Positions 1 to 12,184 of a stretch of 64,000 bases of DNA are shown piece after piece (within the stretch, counting starts at the first letter, position 1; every line of letters begins with the position of its first letter). The stretch covers positions 38,966,479-39,030,478 of the forward strand of contig JACGWO010000005.1 of the NCBI GenBank assembly GCA_034509735.1, read 5' to 3'. The notes under the pieces are model-generated. The model did not search any database. It had not been told where the DNA came from and was given only the letters and a program-made list of their open reading frames with translations. Origin of the DNA: Sesamum alatum. Taxonomy: Eukaryota > Streptophyta > Magnoliopsida > Lamiales > Pedaliaceae. The translations under genes were made by a program, and so were the position numbers.

Positions 1-115
1 AAGCCATAACAAAAGATCCATAAAACAAACAAAAAGCACAGAAAGCTAACCAGCAGGACGCCCTTGAATCCACCAATTGCAAGGCCGCCATTCGAAAAGT
101 CTCCGCAGACTCCAT
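1..115 (-). CDS. 5' end of an unidentified gene, cut by the window edge
   Basis: The minus strand has an open reading frame from an ATG at 115-113 to the window edge, about 38 codons. It starts MESAETFRMAALQL and runs into a hydrophobic stretch with several Cys, Phe and Leu residues that could be a membrane segment or signal anchor. The ATG lies just after a good splice acceptor (see the leader entry), which is why I chose it. A second frame through the same bases is also open and hydrophobic, so the frame is not certain. I do not recognise the protein. Confidence 0.35.
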   Translation of the reverse strand, partial: MESAETFRMAALQLVDSRASCWLAFCAFCLFYGSFVMA

Positions 116-530
116 ATTTCTGCTCTTTCTGACCTGTTTCACAATATTTGCACTATTCGGTTAATCAGATCAGAAGATGTACGCATACAGGACAACACAG
201 CAAACGGAACAAAATCCCGCATCTAGGCACCAACGACCCAGCAAATCCACTTCGCGGAGCGTAGCAGAAAATGAAAAATTTGGCGACTTACACAGCAGAA
301 TTGAGCGGAGTCTGAAATAAGGGAACGGAAGACGAGAACAGAATTAGGGCTAGAAATAGAGAGGAGAATATGAATGTTGTGATCAGTAGGGTTTTCCCTA
401 CTGTTGGAGCAATCATTGGAATGAATGCGTCGATGCGTATTGTGTGTGTGTGTGTGTAGGTTTTCAGTGCTGGAACGAAAGATGGAACGAGAGAGTTCAC
501 ATCGATGCAGCTTTTCTTCCTTCTTTTCTA
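116..530 (-). promoter_or_regulatory. leader and probable 5'UTR intron of the edge gene
   Basis: On the minus strand a donor-like CTGT|GTAAGT occurs near 291-286 and acceptor-like sites (AAACAG, AGAGCAG) near 145-120, just before the ATG at 115. This fits a first non-coding exon followed by a 5'UTR intron. A short upstream ORF (starting MRDFVPFAVL) lies within the putative intron. A TG microsatellite at about 440-458 sits further upstream. The transcription start is not visible. Confidence 0.35.
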
Positions 531-2240
531 TTTTTTATTTTCCTCAATTTCTTCTTTTATCTTGGGCATAATTCCAATCTCCCTCACGAACTTTAGTTTA
601 ATCAGACGTAAATCTTATTAAGTTAATATAATTTTTTTAATCACAATAATTTAATATAATTTTTCTAATCATAATAAATTTATAAATAATTATATCAAAC
701 CTCACTATAGAAAATAATAATTATTCCTTTACCTTAACGATAGAAGAAAAACAATCAATCAAGTAATTTTTATCACGAAAAAACAAAAAAAAAAAAAAAT
801 AACCAAACAATTTTTATATATCTCTCTCCACTCTGTGTATAAATAAAGAATATAACTTTAGTTACTTTTTAATAGAGTAGTAGTTTGTTGCACGTTCAAT
901 GACGCATAATTTTTTAGGGTAAATTACAGTGACATCTTTAGATTAGATCAAAATATGTAAAAACTTCCTATTTTTTTGTTAAATTACAGTTATACCCCTT
1001 AAGGTTATAATTGTATTACAACTACACCTCTTATTCAAAGGCAAAGCTTACACTAATATCCCTTGAAAAATATTATACTAACACTCTTCACGAGGTGTAG
1101 TTGTAATTTTGCAAAAGACGAGAGTATTTGTGTAATTGGGCCTAACATCATGAACTGTCAATGTATTTACCCAATTTTTCCAAGATAATTAAAAATGAAT
1201 TATTTATAATATTGTTATTAAGTTTTTCATTTTGCTGGAAATGTCCTTAGGAGGGTGTTGCTCACTCAAGAGCCCAAGACCAAAATGTGCCCACATGAGC
1301 AGTAAAAGGACACACTCTCTATAATTGGCCTACTAAGTACTAATCCAGATCCATTTACTCAAAAACAACTTCTCCACTTTCCCAAAACTTAAATATAGGC
1401 CCAAACCCAAATATTTTGACTTTATTCTGGAAAATTCTTTCCGAGTCAAGCTTGATCAGATCAAATTAATTTCAGAATAAGTGTAATACACTTATTATGT
1501 GATTAGTCATTTTCTTTTATCTATACAACAACCATACGACAAGTATATTGCACTTGTTATATAATTGGTTTAGGTCCGATGCAACTCGATTCGATTAGAA
1601 TTAACCCTATTTGAACGGATAATACCAAGTTATTCTCTCTCTCTCTTTATTTAATTTTATCGTCCCTTCTCTCTCATCTCATTTTTCTTATTCAAAGTCT
1701 TATTCTTTCCATCTCTTATTTATTTTATATCACCCAATCATGTTATTTTATTTTATTTGAACTTATTGTTTATTTCACTTATCCCTATATTACAAAATAC
1801 TTATATTGTTATATATCACGTGTTTGTGGATCTTAAAACAATATAACAGGGGAAATAATTCTGCAAATTAATAATTAAACTGGTGATCTGCCTCAACATG
1901 TGTAATATTTCCAAGATCTTGTCCCCCAACATCCACATGATGTCTCTGCAAATTGTATTCTGCTTGCATAATAATTAAATGTTGTATTCTGTACAACATC
2001 AACCATCCAATTATTTAATATCTTGTTAGGGATAATTACACATGCACCATATATACGAATAAGGGTTTTTTTTTAATACAAGTAAAAGAGACACACTCAA
2101 ATGTGTGTACAATTAATTTAAAATTTTATCAAATATTTATTTTTTAAAAAAATAAATTAATTAGATTTTAAAATATTAAAAATATAAAAATATAAGAAAT
2201 TAATGAAAGAAAATGATAGAAGAAAAAGGGGTGTGGAAGT
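531..2240. other. gene-free AT-rich spacer with two foldback relics
   Basis: No coding potential is visible. About 918-1190 is an inverted-repeat element: its left side has GGGTAAATTACAGTGACATC and its right side is an approximate reverse complement. About 1430-1625 belongs to a second repeat type built on AAGTGTAATACACTT, also present at about 53080-53240 and 55395-55520. A CT-rich run lies at 1633-1650. Confidence 0.5.
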
Positions 2241-2241
2241 T

Positions 2242-2512
2242 TTTTTTTTTTTTTTTTGAATGAAAGCGATGAATTATTATTACATGAAATGAATCGACTA
2301 CAATGAGTCCTGTCGAATATCACCATCTAATGACAATTACAATAATCAAATCCTGATTAATAATGTCACATAAATTAAACATAAACAGTATTTTACTATT
2401 ACAGTATACAACAAAACCTACTATGCAATAGAAATATCAACCCATACGTGTTCGAACCCATGACATTTAACGTCATGGGGCCTCAGCTTCGCCAATTGAG
2501 TTAGGCCTCATC
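2242..2512 (-). mobile_element. tRNA-derived SINE, copy A
   Basis: On the minus strand the element starts near 2512 with a tRNA-like head. Box A is like TAACTCAATTGG and box B like GGGTTCGAAC. A body shared with the other copies follows (TGTAGTCGATTCATTTCA), then a tail ending in poly-A, seen as poly-T at 2240-2257. The family is spread through the window. No clear target-site duplication is visible for this copy. Confidence 0.7.
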
Positions 2513-5000
2513 GACGGTTGTAAAAGTTGATAAGATAAAAAATAAAAAGTTGAGAAGTGAGAGCAAAACAAGAAGTTGATAAAAGAAAAGATAATAATAA
2601 AATATTAAAATGGCTTCTTACTCGTCACATCCTCTGATTTACCTTAAGCAACTACCAAACATTCCTGGCCCATCAAGAAGAACTTTACCTCTTCACTCCA
2701 ATTTACATAATTTTCGTGAGTGAACGACACACAATCGACAAATCTTTCCTAATGCAAAAAAAAAAAAAAAAAAAAAAGGAAGAAGAAAGATTTTGACGAT
2801 CTGATTCTGGAAGAGAATACATTATAAATTAATAATTAAACAATAAATTAACAGATCAAATTTGAGAGAGACATCAAAGAGGTACTCTCCCTTAATATAT
2901 AGTATAGATTCACCATCCAACATACACGTACATACTTAAAGTTTGAACACGAGACATTTAATTATTTATTATTCGTCTATCTATCTATCCAACTTACTTG
3001 GAGAAGAATCGCGACTTGTATTATTATGTTCCTATCGAAACACGTACACGATTATTTATCCAATATTTATGTCGCTTCTTTCTATCACTGTATATAAATG
3101 CGACATTTCGCAATTAATTAGCAGGTGAGTTCCAATTTCATGGGGGTTATACTCAAAATTTAATGATGATGGATGTAATGGTTGCGTCCGCGACAGGTGA
3201 AACGCTGAGAAGGACTTGATCAATAATTGGTTACTTTGATTTGCATTGATTAAGGATTTACAAGTATAGTTTGGTTCATTGTTGATGCATGAATTTAGTT
3301 GATATGTAATGGCGTCACACGATTTTAATTAAAATAATTTACTCAAATCACGATTAATAATTAGAAGCAGTGAAAGTAGTAGTTGTTATTGTAGTTTATA
3401 AAAATGGTTGCTTCAATCAGTTGTTTAATTTACAAGTTCCATTCTACTAAATATTTTGGGTTGTGGAGTTTAATCAAATCAAGCACCTGTTATATGAGCA
3501 ATGTTTCTTATTTTTTTTAGTGTATTGAACTATAATCATCAATAATTAATATACGTCAATTATCAATGTTAAATGTGTAATTAATCCATAACTATTATTA
3601 CACTAGACCAACAATTAAAACTATTAAGGTGGACGACCAATTCCTACACATTGGTGGAACTCAAGCTCATAACCTTTTGATCATGTGACCTCAATTTTGT
3701 AAATTAGAGTAAGCAATGCAGATCGATAAAGTTGACTCAAGCGATAAAGTTGAGGCCGGAATTTTGAGTTGAGGTTCGTGAAATTATGGGATTAGATAGT
3801 TTGAAAAAAGAGTTGTTGGCGGGGAAGTAAAAATCATTTCCAAACGACTGTTTTAGTGCTGTTTTGAAATGTTATTAGTTATGAGCTATTATCCATTTTG
3901 ACTGAAGCCCTATATATATATATGTATAATTTTGTCTTCAAAGCGTAATTCAATAGGAAGATGGATTTATATGCCATCGATATCTGTAATCTCCACCCAA
4001 TATAGGATGATATATAGTATAAATTCTATAACCAATGCGTTGGAAAATACTACAAGAAATATGATCTCGGGCAAAAGTGAAAATCCATGGCCGGAAGTAG
4101 TAATTAACTACAATTTTGCAACAAGAACTGACCGTTAGTATCAGCAGATGAGACCAAATCATTAATCATAACTAAAAATCATATAAATATTTCGGAAATA
4201 GCTAAGAACTATGGCAAAAGTTTGACCCTATAACTAAAATTATGTCAAATGTTGATTAACGGTAATCAAACATTCAAGATTTTTTGCATTGGCTTGTTCA
4301 ATCAGTGTTGATAGTATTGCTCTAACATAATTTTTAAGCCGTACTCATTATAATTAATAGGAATATTTATTTTCTTGTATTGAATAACACATGACCTCAT
4401 TTCAATAAACAATTTTAAATAATACAGTACGAACTTGTTTGTCCCAATTGGACAGCCTTACATGAATATTGTTTGTTTAATCAAAATTATATGATTTTCT
4501 AATGAAAATGTGTCAAATATATATTTAATTACTAGTAAAATAAGACTAGAACTCACATGATCATCATCAATTGAGAACGTATGAGAAGTCTGTAGAGCTA
4601 TCTTTGTTCCTTATATATATTCAATCCTAACTTCAATAAAGCAGGAGGATGATAAGACAACTAACATTAATTAATGAATTAAACTATAAATTATGATCAT
4701 TAATTTTCAATAATTAATTAATGAAGTGGATTATCGAATCATATGTCTTGTATTTGTTGCTTTGTCTTCATCTCAAGCTAGCCGATCCCTGAGTTGGTAA
4801 ACGTCGGCGCGGCCACTAAACTAATAATGCATATTATTTTAATTAGCGCTAATTAATTAACGTGTAAAATCGAGACAGGGCAAATTAATAATGACAAATA
4901 TGGCTAGCTAGCCAGCTGTGATATGAGTCGATCGAATATATGTTATTACCATTCCAAGAAAAATACAATATTATGAGTAACAAAAAGTGAAGCAATTATA
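2513..5000. other. gene-free spacer with a degraded SINE and a Helitron 5' end
   Basis: No gene is visible. A poly-A run lies at 2756-2777. On the minus strand A|TCTATACTATATATTAAGG at 2909-2890 matches the 5' end of the short Helitrons described below, but I could not find its 3' end. At about 3540-3705 is a decayed minus-strand SINE: a box-B-like remnant at 3650-3690 and body fragments at 3540-3620. The rest is AT-rich sequence without structure I can name. Confidence 0.45.
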
Positions 5001-5250
5001 CCAATGATCTCTTGGCTTAATGGTTAAAGTTGAGATTCCATGACCTCAATACGTAGTATGATAGTCTACTGGATAGCAGGACTGTTTGTATACTATTATA
5101 TATAGTAAAGGGTTGTTTAGATTTCATTTATGTAATATTGTTGATCAATGTATAATTGTTGTAATTGTCTCTATTAGAGATCGATAGTCGACATGGCTGA
5201 TTGTAATCGATTTAGTTCAATTAATAATATTCATCGTTTTCATTTCAAAA
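5001..5250 (+). mobile_element. tRNA-derived SINE, copy D
   Basis: This is a degenerate plus-strand copy. Head: GGCTTAATGGTTAAAGTTGAG near 5014. Body: GTTGTAATTGTCTCTATTAG, then ACATGGCTGATTGTAATCG and the tail TTCATCGTTTTCATTTC. It is flanked by direct repeats AAAAAGTGAAGCAAT at 4982-4996 and 5249-5263. This is a 15-bp target-site duplication, as expected for LINE-driven insertion. Confidence 0.75.
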
Positions 5251-5474
5251 AAAGTGAAGCAATAATATATAAATATTACTAATTATATGTAATTCAATTG
5301 TGCAATTATTAATGTATTATCCACCACGGTTAAACAAAATCAATGTAAAAAATATAAATTTTGAAAACGTTCAGTCAATATTTACTATGATTTTACCTAT
5401 TACCAAAACTTTTTTTTGTGATTTTTAGGTGTGATTAATGTTTTGACATTGTTTGTAGAAACAACGATTGATAG

Positions 5475-5735
5475 TGTTTTTTTTAATTGAAAGCGATGGA
5501 TTTTATTAATCGAAAGTAAAGTGATTACATCCAATCATGTCGGCTATTAATTAATATCGAACAGAGACAATTACAAACAATCAAATCAATAATATCACAT
5601 AAACACCTAGCTATCACAGCAGCAAATCATACCTATTATACAGTGGAAATAACATTAACCCACGCAAGAGTTCGAACCCATGACCTCTAGGATCATGGGG
5701 CCTCAGCTTCGCCAACTAAACTAAGCCTCCTTGGC
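5475..5735 (-). mobile_element. tRNA-derived SINE, copy B, nested in an older repeat
   Basis: A minus-strand copy with box A near 5722 (TAGTTTAGTTGG) and box B near 5680 (GGGTTCGAAC). Its subfamily features (CACTTTACTTTCGATTAATA) match copy H. It interrupts another element: the flanks carry GATTGATAG just before 5475 and again just after 5737. Flanking sequence such as TTTTGACATTG and AACAACGATTG resembles the CACTA-like MITE at 20379-20662, so the SINE appears to sit inside a decayed copy of that family. Confidence 0.72.
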
Positions 5736-5759
5736 AATGATTGATAGCCGTTGCGCCAT

Positions 5760-6840
5760 CATTGTTTATTAGTATTCGTAATGATTTTTTATTTTTCGAA
5801 ATAATAATTAATCATACCAAAAAGCCATTAATATTTTTTGTTAATTAGCATAACGCACTGGGTGTATATATAATATTACTGCAAAAGTTGATATTGACAC
5901 TCCCCAAATTGATATTCACACCCTGCTTATTATTTATATACAACCTGCATTTAAAATAACTTATAAGCTTATTCATCTTATAAAACATTTTTAGAGTTTA
6001 TACGATGTTAAATTCTATTTTAAAAATAATTTCATGAAATATAAAATATTATTATGGAGCTTATAAGATGTTAGAACTAAAAATTTTATAATTAATTTGA
6101 AAAAAATTGTTGAGATCTTAGAAATAACTTAGCAACTTGTTATGTTTTTTTAAAAGAGTTTATAAGTTTCTAACGCCTTATTTTTAAAGCTTATAAGCTC
6201 TTTTCTTAAAATTTTACCAAACACATTATAGCATCTTATAAGCATTAAACATTTTATAAGATCATGTTTAAAGAGTTTATAGGCTCATCCGATCACCCTC
6301 TTAATCTATATTCCTTAAAGTATGCCTTAACCCATAATAGTAATTGAAATCCGTACTATTCAAACTTTCATAAGAAAATAAAAAATTACAACAAGCTCCC
6401 TTCAGTTTTGCATAGTTACAAATATCCTTTCATTTGGAAATTGTCAATATTCCCGGAATTATAATGGTCACTCAATAAGTAGCCCATTTTGTTAGTTCTC
6501 GTTAGGTTTTTATCTATTCTTGTGATGAATCGGCCAAAATGCCTTTGTGAACTATGAATTATAATTTTACTACTTATTTGTTAAAACTTTTTTAAAAATT
6601 CTATGGACTAAGTGGATAATTATTTTATAATTTTTCATCCACCTCGTCCGACCTTTTTTTTTATTAATTTTTAATTTTTTTTAAAAAAGAAGATAAAATA
6701 CAAAAATATTCGTAATTATACAAATTTTAGAGAGTTGGATGTAATTTATGGTATAAAAGAAATATAATGATTGCTCTGGGGCCAACCCTAGCTACAAGTG
6801 TTCCTATCACAAAGGCATCTTTTAGCACAAACAATTAGTT
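5760..6840. other. gene-free spacer with decayed inverted-repeat elements
   Basis: About 5935-6310 contains repeated CTTATAAG-type motifs and resembles a worn copy of the GGGTGTTTGG element at 19179-20151. About 6385-6750 is a worn copy of the foldback family seen better at 41303-41729. No reading frame of interest is present. Confidence 0.4.
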
Positions 6841-6844
6841 ACAA

Positions 6845-7027
6845 CTAGTCGTCGTAGCACGTGGTCCCTGTGTGCATATAAAATAATATTATATACTTTA
6901 AAGTTATTGAATATAAAAACTATATATATATATCAACGCATTACATTTTTAAAAAATAATGGTGTCGCAGTATCATAAACCGCCATTTGTGAGTGAGAAA
7001 TGTCTTTCCTTTATATATTAGTATAGA
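6845..7027 (-). mobile_element. very short non-autonomous Helitron, intact ends
   Basis: Read on the minus strand, the element begins A|TCTATACTAATATATAAAGG at 7027. It ends with a hairpin (GCACAC..., ...ACGTGC) followed by TACGACGACTAG|T, with CTAG at 6848-6845. The 5' TC, a hairpin about 10 bases before the 3' end, a CTRR terminus and insertion between A and T are the established Helitron hallmarks. At 183 bp it cannot code for anything and would depend on Rep/helicase supplied in trans. Confidence 0.7.
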
Positions 7028-8350
7028 TTATCTTCTTGGGGGAGGATCATGACCTAAATTATATTTATTATTAGTATAGGGTTTCTTGTTTTGTCAGATT
7101 TCCAATTTGATAGGAATGGTAGGTTATTAATGGAGTTTTTAATTTTATTTTATTTTTTTCTTCTTTGTTGTTCTACATCAATTATTTTCAGAATTATATA
7201 TATTGCAATCCATTCACATCTAGAGATGCACTTTAATTATAGTACAAGACCAAAATATCTAGAGGTGCAAATGATAAATTAAGTTATGATAATAAAGTAC
7301 AATGTAGTCATCTTTTCTGTTAAAAATACATTGGGTTGTTATCAATTCTACTATACGAATACGACTGCTCTATCGCAAATTTTTGTACGTATTAAACCCC
7401 TTTAAAAATATAAAATTTTATTTTTCTCCCAAAAAAGTTTTAAAGTTATACTTATATCCTCTCTGTTTATGTTAACAATTGACCCATTTCTGTTAGTGTT
7501 TGAACAGAATATGCTGATATAAGCAAAAGAATTGCATAAAATTTTAATTCTAACCCCCATTCAACATTCGCCTAATAATATTTTTAAATTTGTAAGGAGG
7601 TAAATGCAATAATGAGTATTTCTTGAAGCTGATCTCACCATTATTGCATTTATTTCTTGAAGTACTCAATGAAATGTTTGAACAATGTCTTTGCAAGAAT
7701 ATTGAATATTACTAGAAAAATCCTGAATGAGGGATACAATTAAAAATTTTTATAATTTTTTTATTAAAATCAATATTTTTCGTTCAAACGCTAATAAAAA
7801 GGGTCTAGGTGTGATTAACCCTTAGAATAATAAACACTAATATGCCCCAGCCTGAATGATCTAACCCGATTAAGTTTTTTATTTTTTATAATTAATGAAT
7901 ATATATATATATATATAAATCAACACATTATATTCTAAAACAAAAAAAGAACTTAAAAAATACTATTGGCATTACAAAAATTTAGTGTTGCAATTAAATA
8001 ATAATTTTTTGTGAATATTTTTTTTTCTTTTAATATTAGTATAGATAAAATAAGCGGCGTACTTACTCTAGCTGAGCAGCCAAATAACTCTTCACGCCTA
8101 ATTTGTCGTACACATTATATATGCATATTTAAAATTATAAAAAGAATTAAAAACTACCCATTTCTAATCAACTCTTTATTATACTTTTATTTCATTCGAA
8201 TACTTAAATAAATATAAATAATAATTTAAACTAAATAGAGGGGATACATAGTTTAATAATTATCCTCTAATTCTTTTACCCTTCAACGAATACACTAGAA
8301 TTTTCACAACCCAAGACATCAAGAGACCGTCCAAAATTAGCTGACATCAT
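7028..8350. other. gene-free spacer, foldback relic and a Helitron 5' end
   Basis: About 7300-7810 is a decayed foldback element related to 13247-13532: both contain CTTTAAAAATA and AAAGTTTTAAA blocks. A minus-strand Helitron-like 5' end (A|TCTATACTAATATTAAAAG) lies at 8046-8028 without a recognisable 3' partner. Short open frames here are low-complexity and not coding. Confidence 0.4.
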
Positions 8351-8356
8351 ATCCCT

Positions 8357-8622
8357 TTTTTTTTTTTTAATAATAAGTGATGAACTATTAATTTGAAAGT
8401 ATAATAATATTTTAAAGCAATCAATTGATATTACAATATTCAATGCACAATATAACAATATCTATTCAGTCCACGGTATAATAACATATCCACATTTATC
8501 AACACTAATCAAAGGAATAATGCAAATATTTTATAAATTAAACAACTCCCTACATCCGTAGTACTCAAACCCACGACTTCTTGGTTGTGGGACCTCAACC
8601 TCATTACTGGGACAAAAAATTA
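8357..8622 (-). mobile_element. tRNA-derived SINE, copy C, degraded
   Basis: A diverged minus-strand copy. The head is near 8617-8570, with a box-B-like remnant reading GTGGGTTTGAGTAC; the tail is at 8357-8400 next to a poly-T run at 8347-8369. Alignment to copies A and B is visible along the whole length, with many substitutions. Confidence 0.55.
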
Positions 8623-8987
8623 TCAATTGACATCATACTTTTACTCTCGTGAAATATACTTTAGCTAAGCTGATTATTTTTGCCCACATCGCATAGGCGG
8701 ACCAATTCTGTGCAGAAAATGAGTTCGAGCATTATTAAATGTATGAACATTTATGTTATATTTTAATAAGTCATTGTAATTGAATTTTTTATTTTATATA
8801 TGAGTTATTATAATTTATTTATTGATCATACTGATATTCGATTAAATTAATATAATTCTTAATTTATTAAAATAATAATATAATTACTAGCGTAGTTACA
8901 ATGAAAAAAAAAACAAGTGAATAGCCTAAAGAGCAGGATGAACAGCTGACGTGTTCTGGAACCCACTAATTGACAGATGTTGGGGAG

Positions 8988-9322
8988 AAAATTATATCTT
9001 GGTCCTAAAGTATGCGATGGTTTGTAATATTGGCCCCATACTTTTTAAAATAATCAATATTAGTCCCAAATTTTAGGAAAACATTGCAAAGTTAGTCTCA
9101 CGGTGAAAAAATTACAACTTTTGGGATTAATTTTGTAATATTTGGGACAAACTTTGGGACTAATTTTGTAATATTTTTATAAAGTGTGGGACTAATATTA
9201 CTACTGTGGGACTAACTTTGCAAAATTTTCTTAAAATATAGGATTTATGTTGGCTGTTTTAAAAAATATGGGACTAATATTGCAAACCACTTTATATTTT
9301 AGGACCAAAATTATAACTTTCT
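8988..9322. repeat. foldback (inverted-repeat) element
   Basis: The left arm begins AAATTATATCTTGGTCCTAA. The right arm ends TTAGGACCAAAATTATAACT, its near reverse complement. Between them are repeated GGGACTAATATT and GGGACTAACTTTG units in both orientations. The transcript of either strand would fold into a long imperfect hairpin. No coding capacity. Confidence 0.6.
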
Positions 9323-10250
9323 TGATGTTTGGTGTACCCAAAAACTTTTGTAACCTTCGGTCTCACAAACTTTTTCAGTAATGAAAGCGATTAGTTATAT
9401 ATCCAAATATTATTATTTAAATTCAAATAAAACTAAATTATAGATGGTGGAAAGTCAAATGGCAATAGCAAAAAACTCTATAACATAAGTAAAATTAATG
9501 TACTATTTAATTTGTGAAATCTAGTTTTATTATTTCTATACCGTTGTTTATCTATCGTAGATATTAAGACTCAATATTTTAGAATAACTATATTTGGTTG
9601 TGTAGATTGGGTAATAAATATACTTTATATCTTCCTCCAAAATAACAATTTCTTTAATTTATAAAATTAAGTTATTTATATATTTTTTTATTAAGTATAT
9701 ATTTGCATCATCGATACAAACCTGATAAAGTGCGATACACATTAAAATCAAATACTCAAATTCTTTCTTCTTTATTTTTGTAATTTAAACGTGAAGAAAA
9801 GTAAAAAAAACAAAAACATGTTTTTCTTTCGAATAACTTTATACTTATGAATTGTCATTTGTATTCATGATGTGACTTTGTCCGTTTAAAACATTACACA
9901 AAACTTTAATATCAAATTACAGTATCAACTTATTAATGTTCAAAATCAGTATAACATCACAATTAATAAATCAATCAACTCATATATCATTCTTTCTGTT
10001 ACTTTACTAGTAACAACAACTAACTTTCTTTTTTTTCTTTATTTTAAGTTTTAAAATGTTAAATTAAATATTGAATACTTAATTAACCCGATCGAGTATT
10101 CTTTCAGTACTTAATAATCAACTCGATTAATTCAAAATCAATTTGAATAATTCAAAACCCAAAACTATAAAAGTTATCGAATTCGTTCGGATCAAATTGA
10201 GATTCGAACAACCTGATCCGAACATCTATACGTATATCGAGTATGCTTTG
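9323..10250. other. gene-free AT-rich spacer
   Basis: No gene and no element that I can name. The last 170 bases contain several GATCCGAAC/GTTCGGATC-like fragments that may be the decayed end of a transposon. Confidence 0.4.
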
Positions 10251-10599
10251 ACGGCCAATGACACGTCAAAATTATCGGCAGTAACTCTGATCTGAGTCAG
10301 CATGTTGGGATGTAACGTGTCGGAGGCATCAAACGCCAAACACCTGTACAAATCAAACTCCCCAAGTGGCAATTGCAAACCTCCCTCTCATCGTCATCAC
10401 CACTCCATTTCTCTATATATACGCACGCCCTATTTCCTATCATTCCGCCTTCTCCGTCGCCTCTCCCTACACACACAACACGCACTAATATTCATTAAAT
10501 TCTCCTCTTCCCAACCTTATCCACAATCTTCATTAATTTCGCCGAAAAATCTTTGAATTTTTCCGAAAGATATCAGCTCATCCCGTTGAAACGGAGAAT
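10251..10599 (+). promoter_or_regulatory. promoter and leader of the glyoxalase-like gene
   Basis: A CCAAT box (GGCCAATGA, 10253-10261) runs into TGACACGTCA (10259-10268). This has an ACGT core as in ABRE or bZIP sites and would fit stress or ABA control. A TATA box TATATATA lies at 10414-10421, placing the start of transcription near 10445. A C/T-rich leader leads to the ATG at 10600. Confidence 0.5.
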
Positions 10600-12184
10600 A
10601 TGAAGGAGAACAAAGGGAATCCGCTGCACCTCTCCTCTCTGAACCACATCTCGCTTGTCTGCAAATCAGTCGATCAATCCACTGATTTCTATCAGAATGT
10701 TCTTGGATTTGTGCCTGTACGAAGGCCCGGATCCTTCAAATTTGATGGAGCATGGTAATTGAGAAACACCTGATTCTATTTCAATTTCTTTTTTTAATTT
10801 TCTTCGGTGGTCGGCTCCGATCACCATCACGAGTCAGCATGTCTATCACAAGACAACTGTACTTACATGAGTACTTACAATACTTTCCCAGGTTGTTTGG
10901 TCACGGGATTGGGATACATCTGCTGCAATCAGAGGAACCTGAGAATATGACGAAGAAAACCGTGATTAACCCTAAGGATAATCACATTTCCTTCCAGGTA
11001 ATTATTACCTTGATTATCAAATGTAATTAGCTACTTTTTTTTTTCTTTTTATTACAGAGAATGATTACATCATAATATACATCAAAAAATTTCAAGATTC
11101 ACTAGAAAAAATATTAATATTAGCTAAATTTTTTATGATCATGGCTAAAAATTGTGATAAATAATTATTATTAATTATGTTTAAATATAAATCGATACAA
11201 AATTTATTTTTTTATCATGAAAAGTTTATTTGCCACGATTTTTAGTCGTGATAAAACCTTCGTCATGGTTTTTAGTCATGATAAATGTTTTAGCCACCTT
11301 TGTAAAAATTACGATGTTTTAGCCACCTTTGCAAAAATTACGATCGACGACCGTCGTGTGGTCATGCTAAATGACTATTCGCTATGATTATTTAGTATTA
11401 TTAATTATGATAATTAATTATGATTAAACGTCATTTTTTTTTAGTGATTTATGATTAATTATATCAATAATTTTATAATAAACACGACGATTATACTCTA
11501 CGCACATTTAATTAGAAAACCTGAAAAGTTCTGGGGACTCAGCCTTACCTTTGAGACAGGTAAAGAGTATTATTTCAGTTGGAAAAAGATGAAATTTTGT
11601 ATAATTTTACACTTTTAATCGTGTATTATTAATTAACGCTAATTATCTATATACAGAAATCCACGAAGAGAACACAGAAATGGGCATTACTATATCTCTT
11701 TCCTCAATCACAGTCATGCATGCGTAATAGTATTAATTACTATAATTAGATCAGATTAAGATTAATGCGGTTAACATCATTAATTAATTAATTAATTTGA
11801 CCTTTAAACTCAAACTCCATCCAGCCCTAATTATATATACATTAATATAAAATAAAAAATGAATTTAAGATTTGAAGTGGAGAACTGAACGCCGTCGTAT
11901 TGTGCACGTGATGGCAGTGCGAGAGCATGGGCATGGTGGAGAAGAAGCTGACGGAAATGGGGATTGATTGGGTGCGGCAGAGAGTAGAGGAGGGTGGAGT
12001 CTACGTTGATCAATTGTTCTTCCACGACCCTGATGGATTCATGATTGAAATCTGCAACTGCGATAATATCCCGGTGATACCTTTGGCTGGGGGGATGGTA
12101 CGTTCCTGCTCCAGATTGAACCTGCAGATGGTGCAGCAACAGCCACAGCCGCAGCAGATCCATGTCCCTGTGATTCAGCCTTAG
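10600..12184 (+). CDS. GLYI4/GLYI7: glyoxalase-I-like (VOC superfamily) protein
   Basis: Three exons: 10600-10754, 10892-10997 and 11918-12184, all with GT-AG introns, giving 175 residues. The start MKENKGNPL and the blocks GHGIGIHLL (56-64) and NPKDNHISFQ (78-87) match, from memory, Arabidopsis At1g80160 (GLYI7) and At1g15380 (GLYI4). It is a single vicinal-oxygen-chelate unit with two beta-alpha-beta-beta-beta halves. Possible metal ligands are His16, His83 and Glu131. The family is related to lactoylglutathione lyase, which removes methylglyoxal with glutathione. These short plant members do not all show classical GLYI activity, so the reaction is inferred. The C-terminus is Gln/Pro-rich. 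No transit peptide is evident, so cytosol is likely. The second intron carries a CACTA-like MITE. Confidence 0.93.
11100..11446. mobile_element. CACTA-like MITE in intron 2 of the glyoxalase gene
   Basis: Terminal inverted repeats are CACTAGAAAAAA at the left and TTTTTTTTAGTG at the right. A 3-bp duplication ATT lies on both sides (11097-11099 and 11447-11449), the size expected for CACTA elements. The inside is made of repeated GCCACGATTTTTAGTCGTGA and CATGGTTTTTAGTCATGA palindromes. It lies between the splice sites and does not disturb them. Confidence 0.7.

Noticed and set aside
10302..10556. 84-codon frame before the glyoxalase ATG
   Set aside because: It spans the TATA box and the leader; no domain, and low-complexity Ser/Pro/His content.
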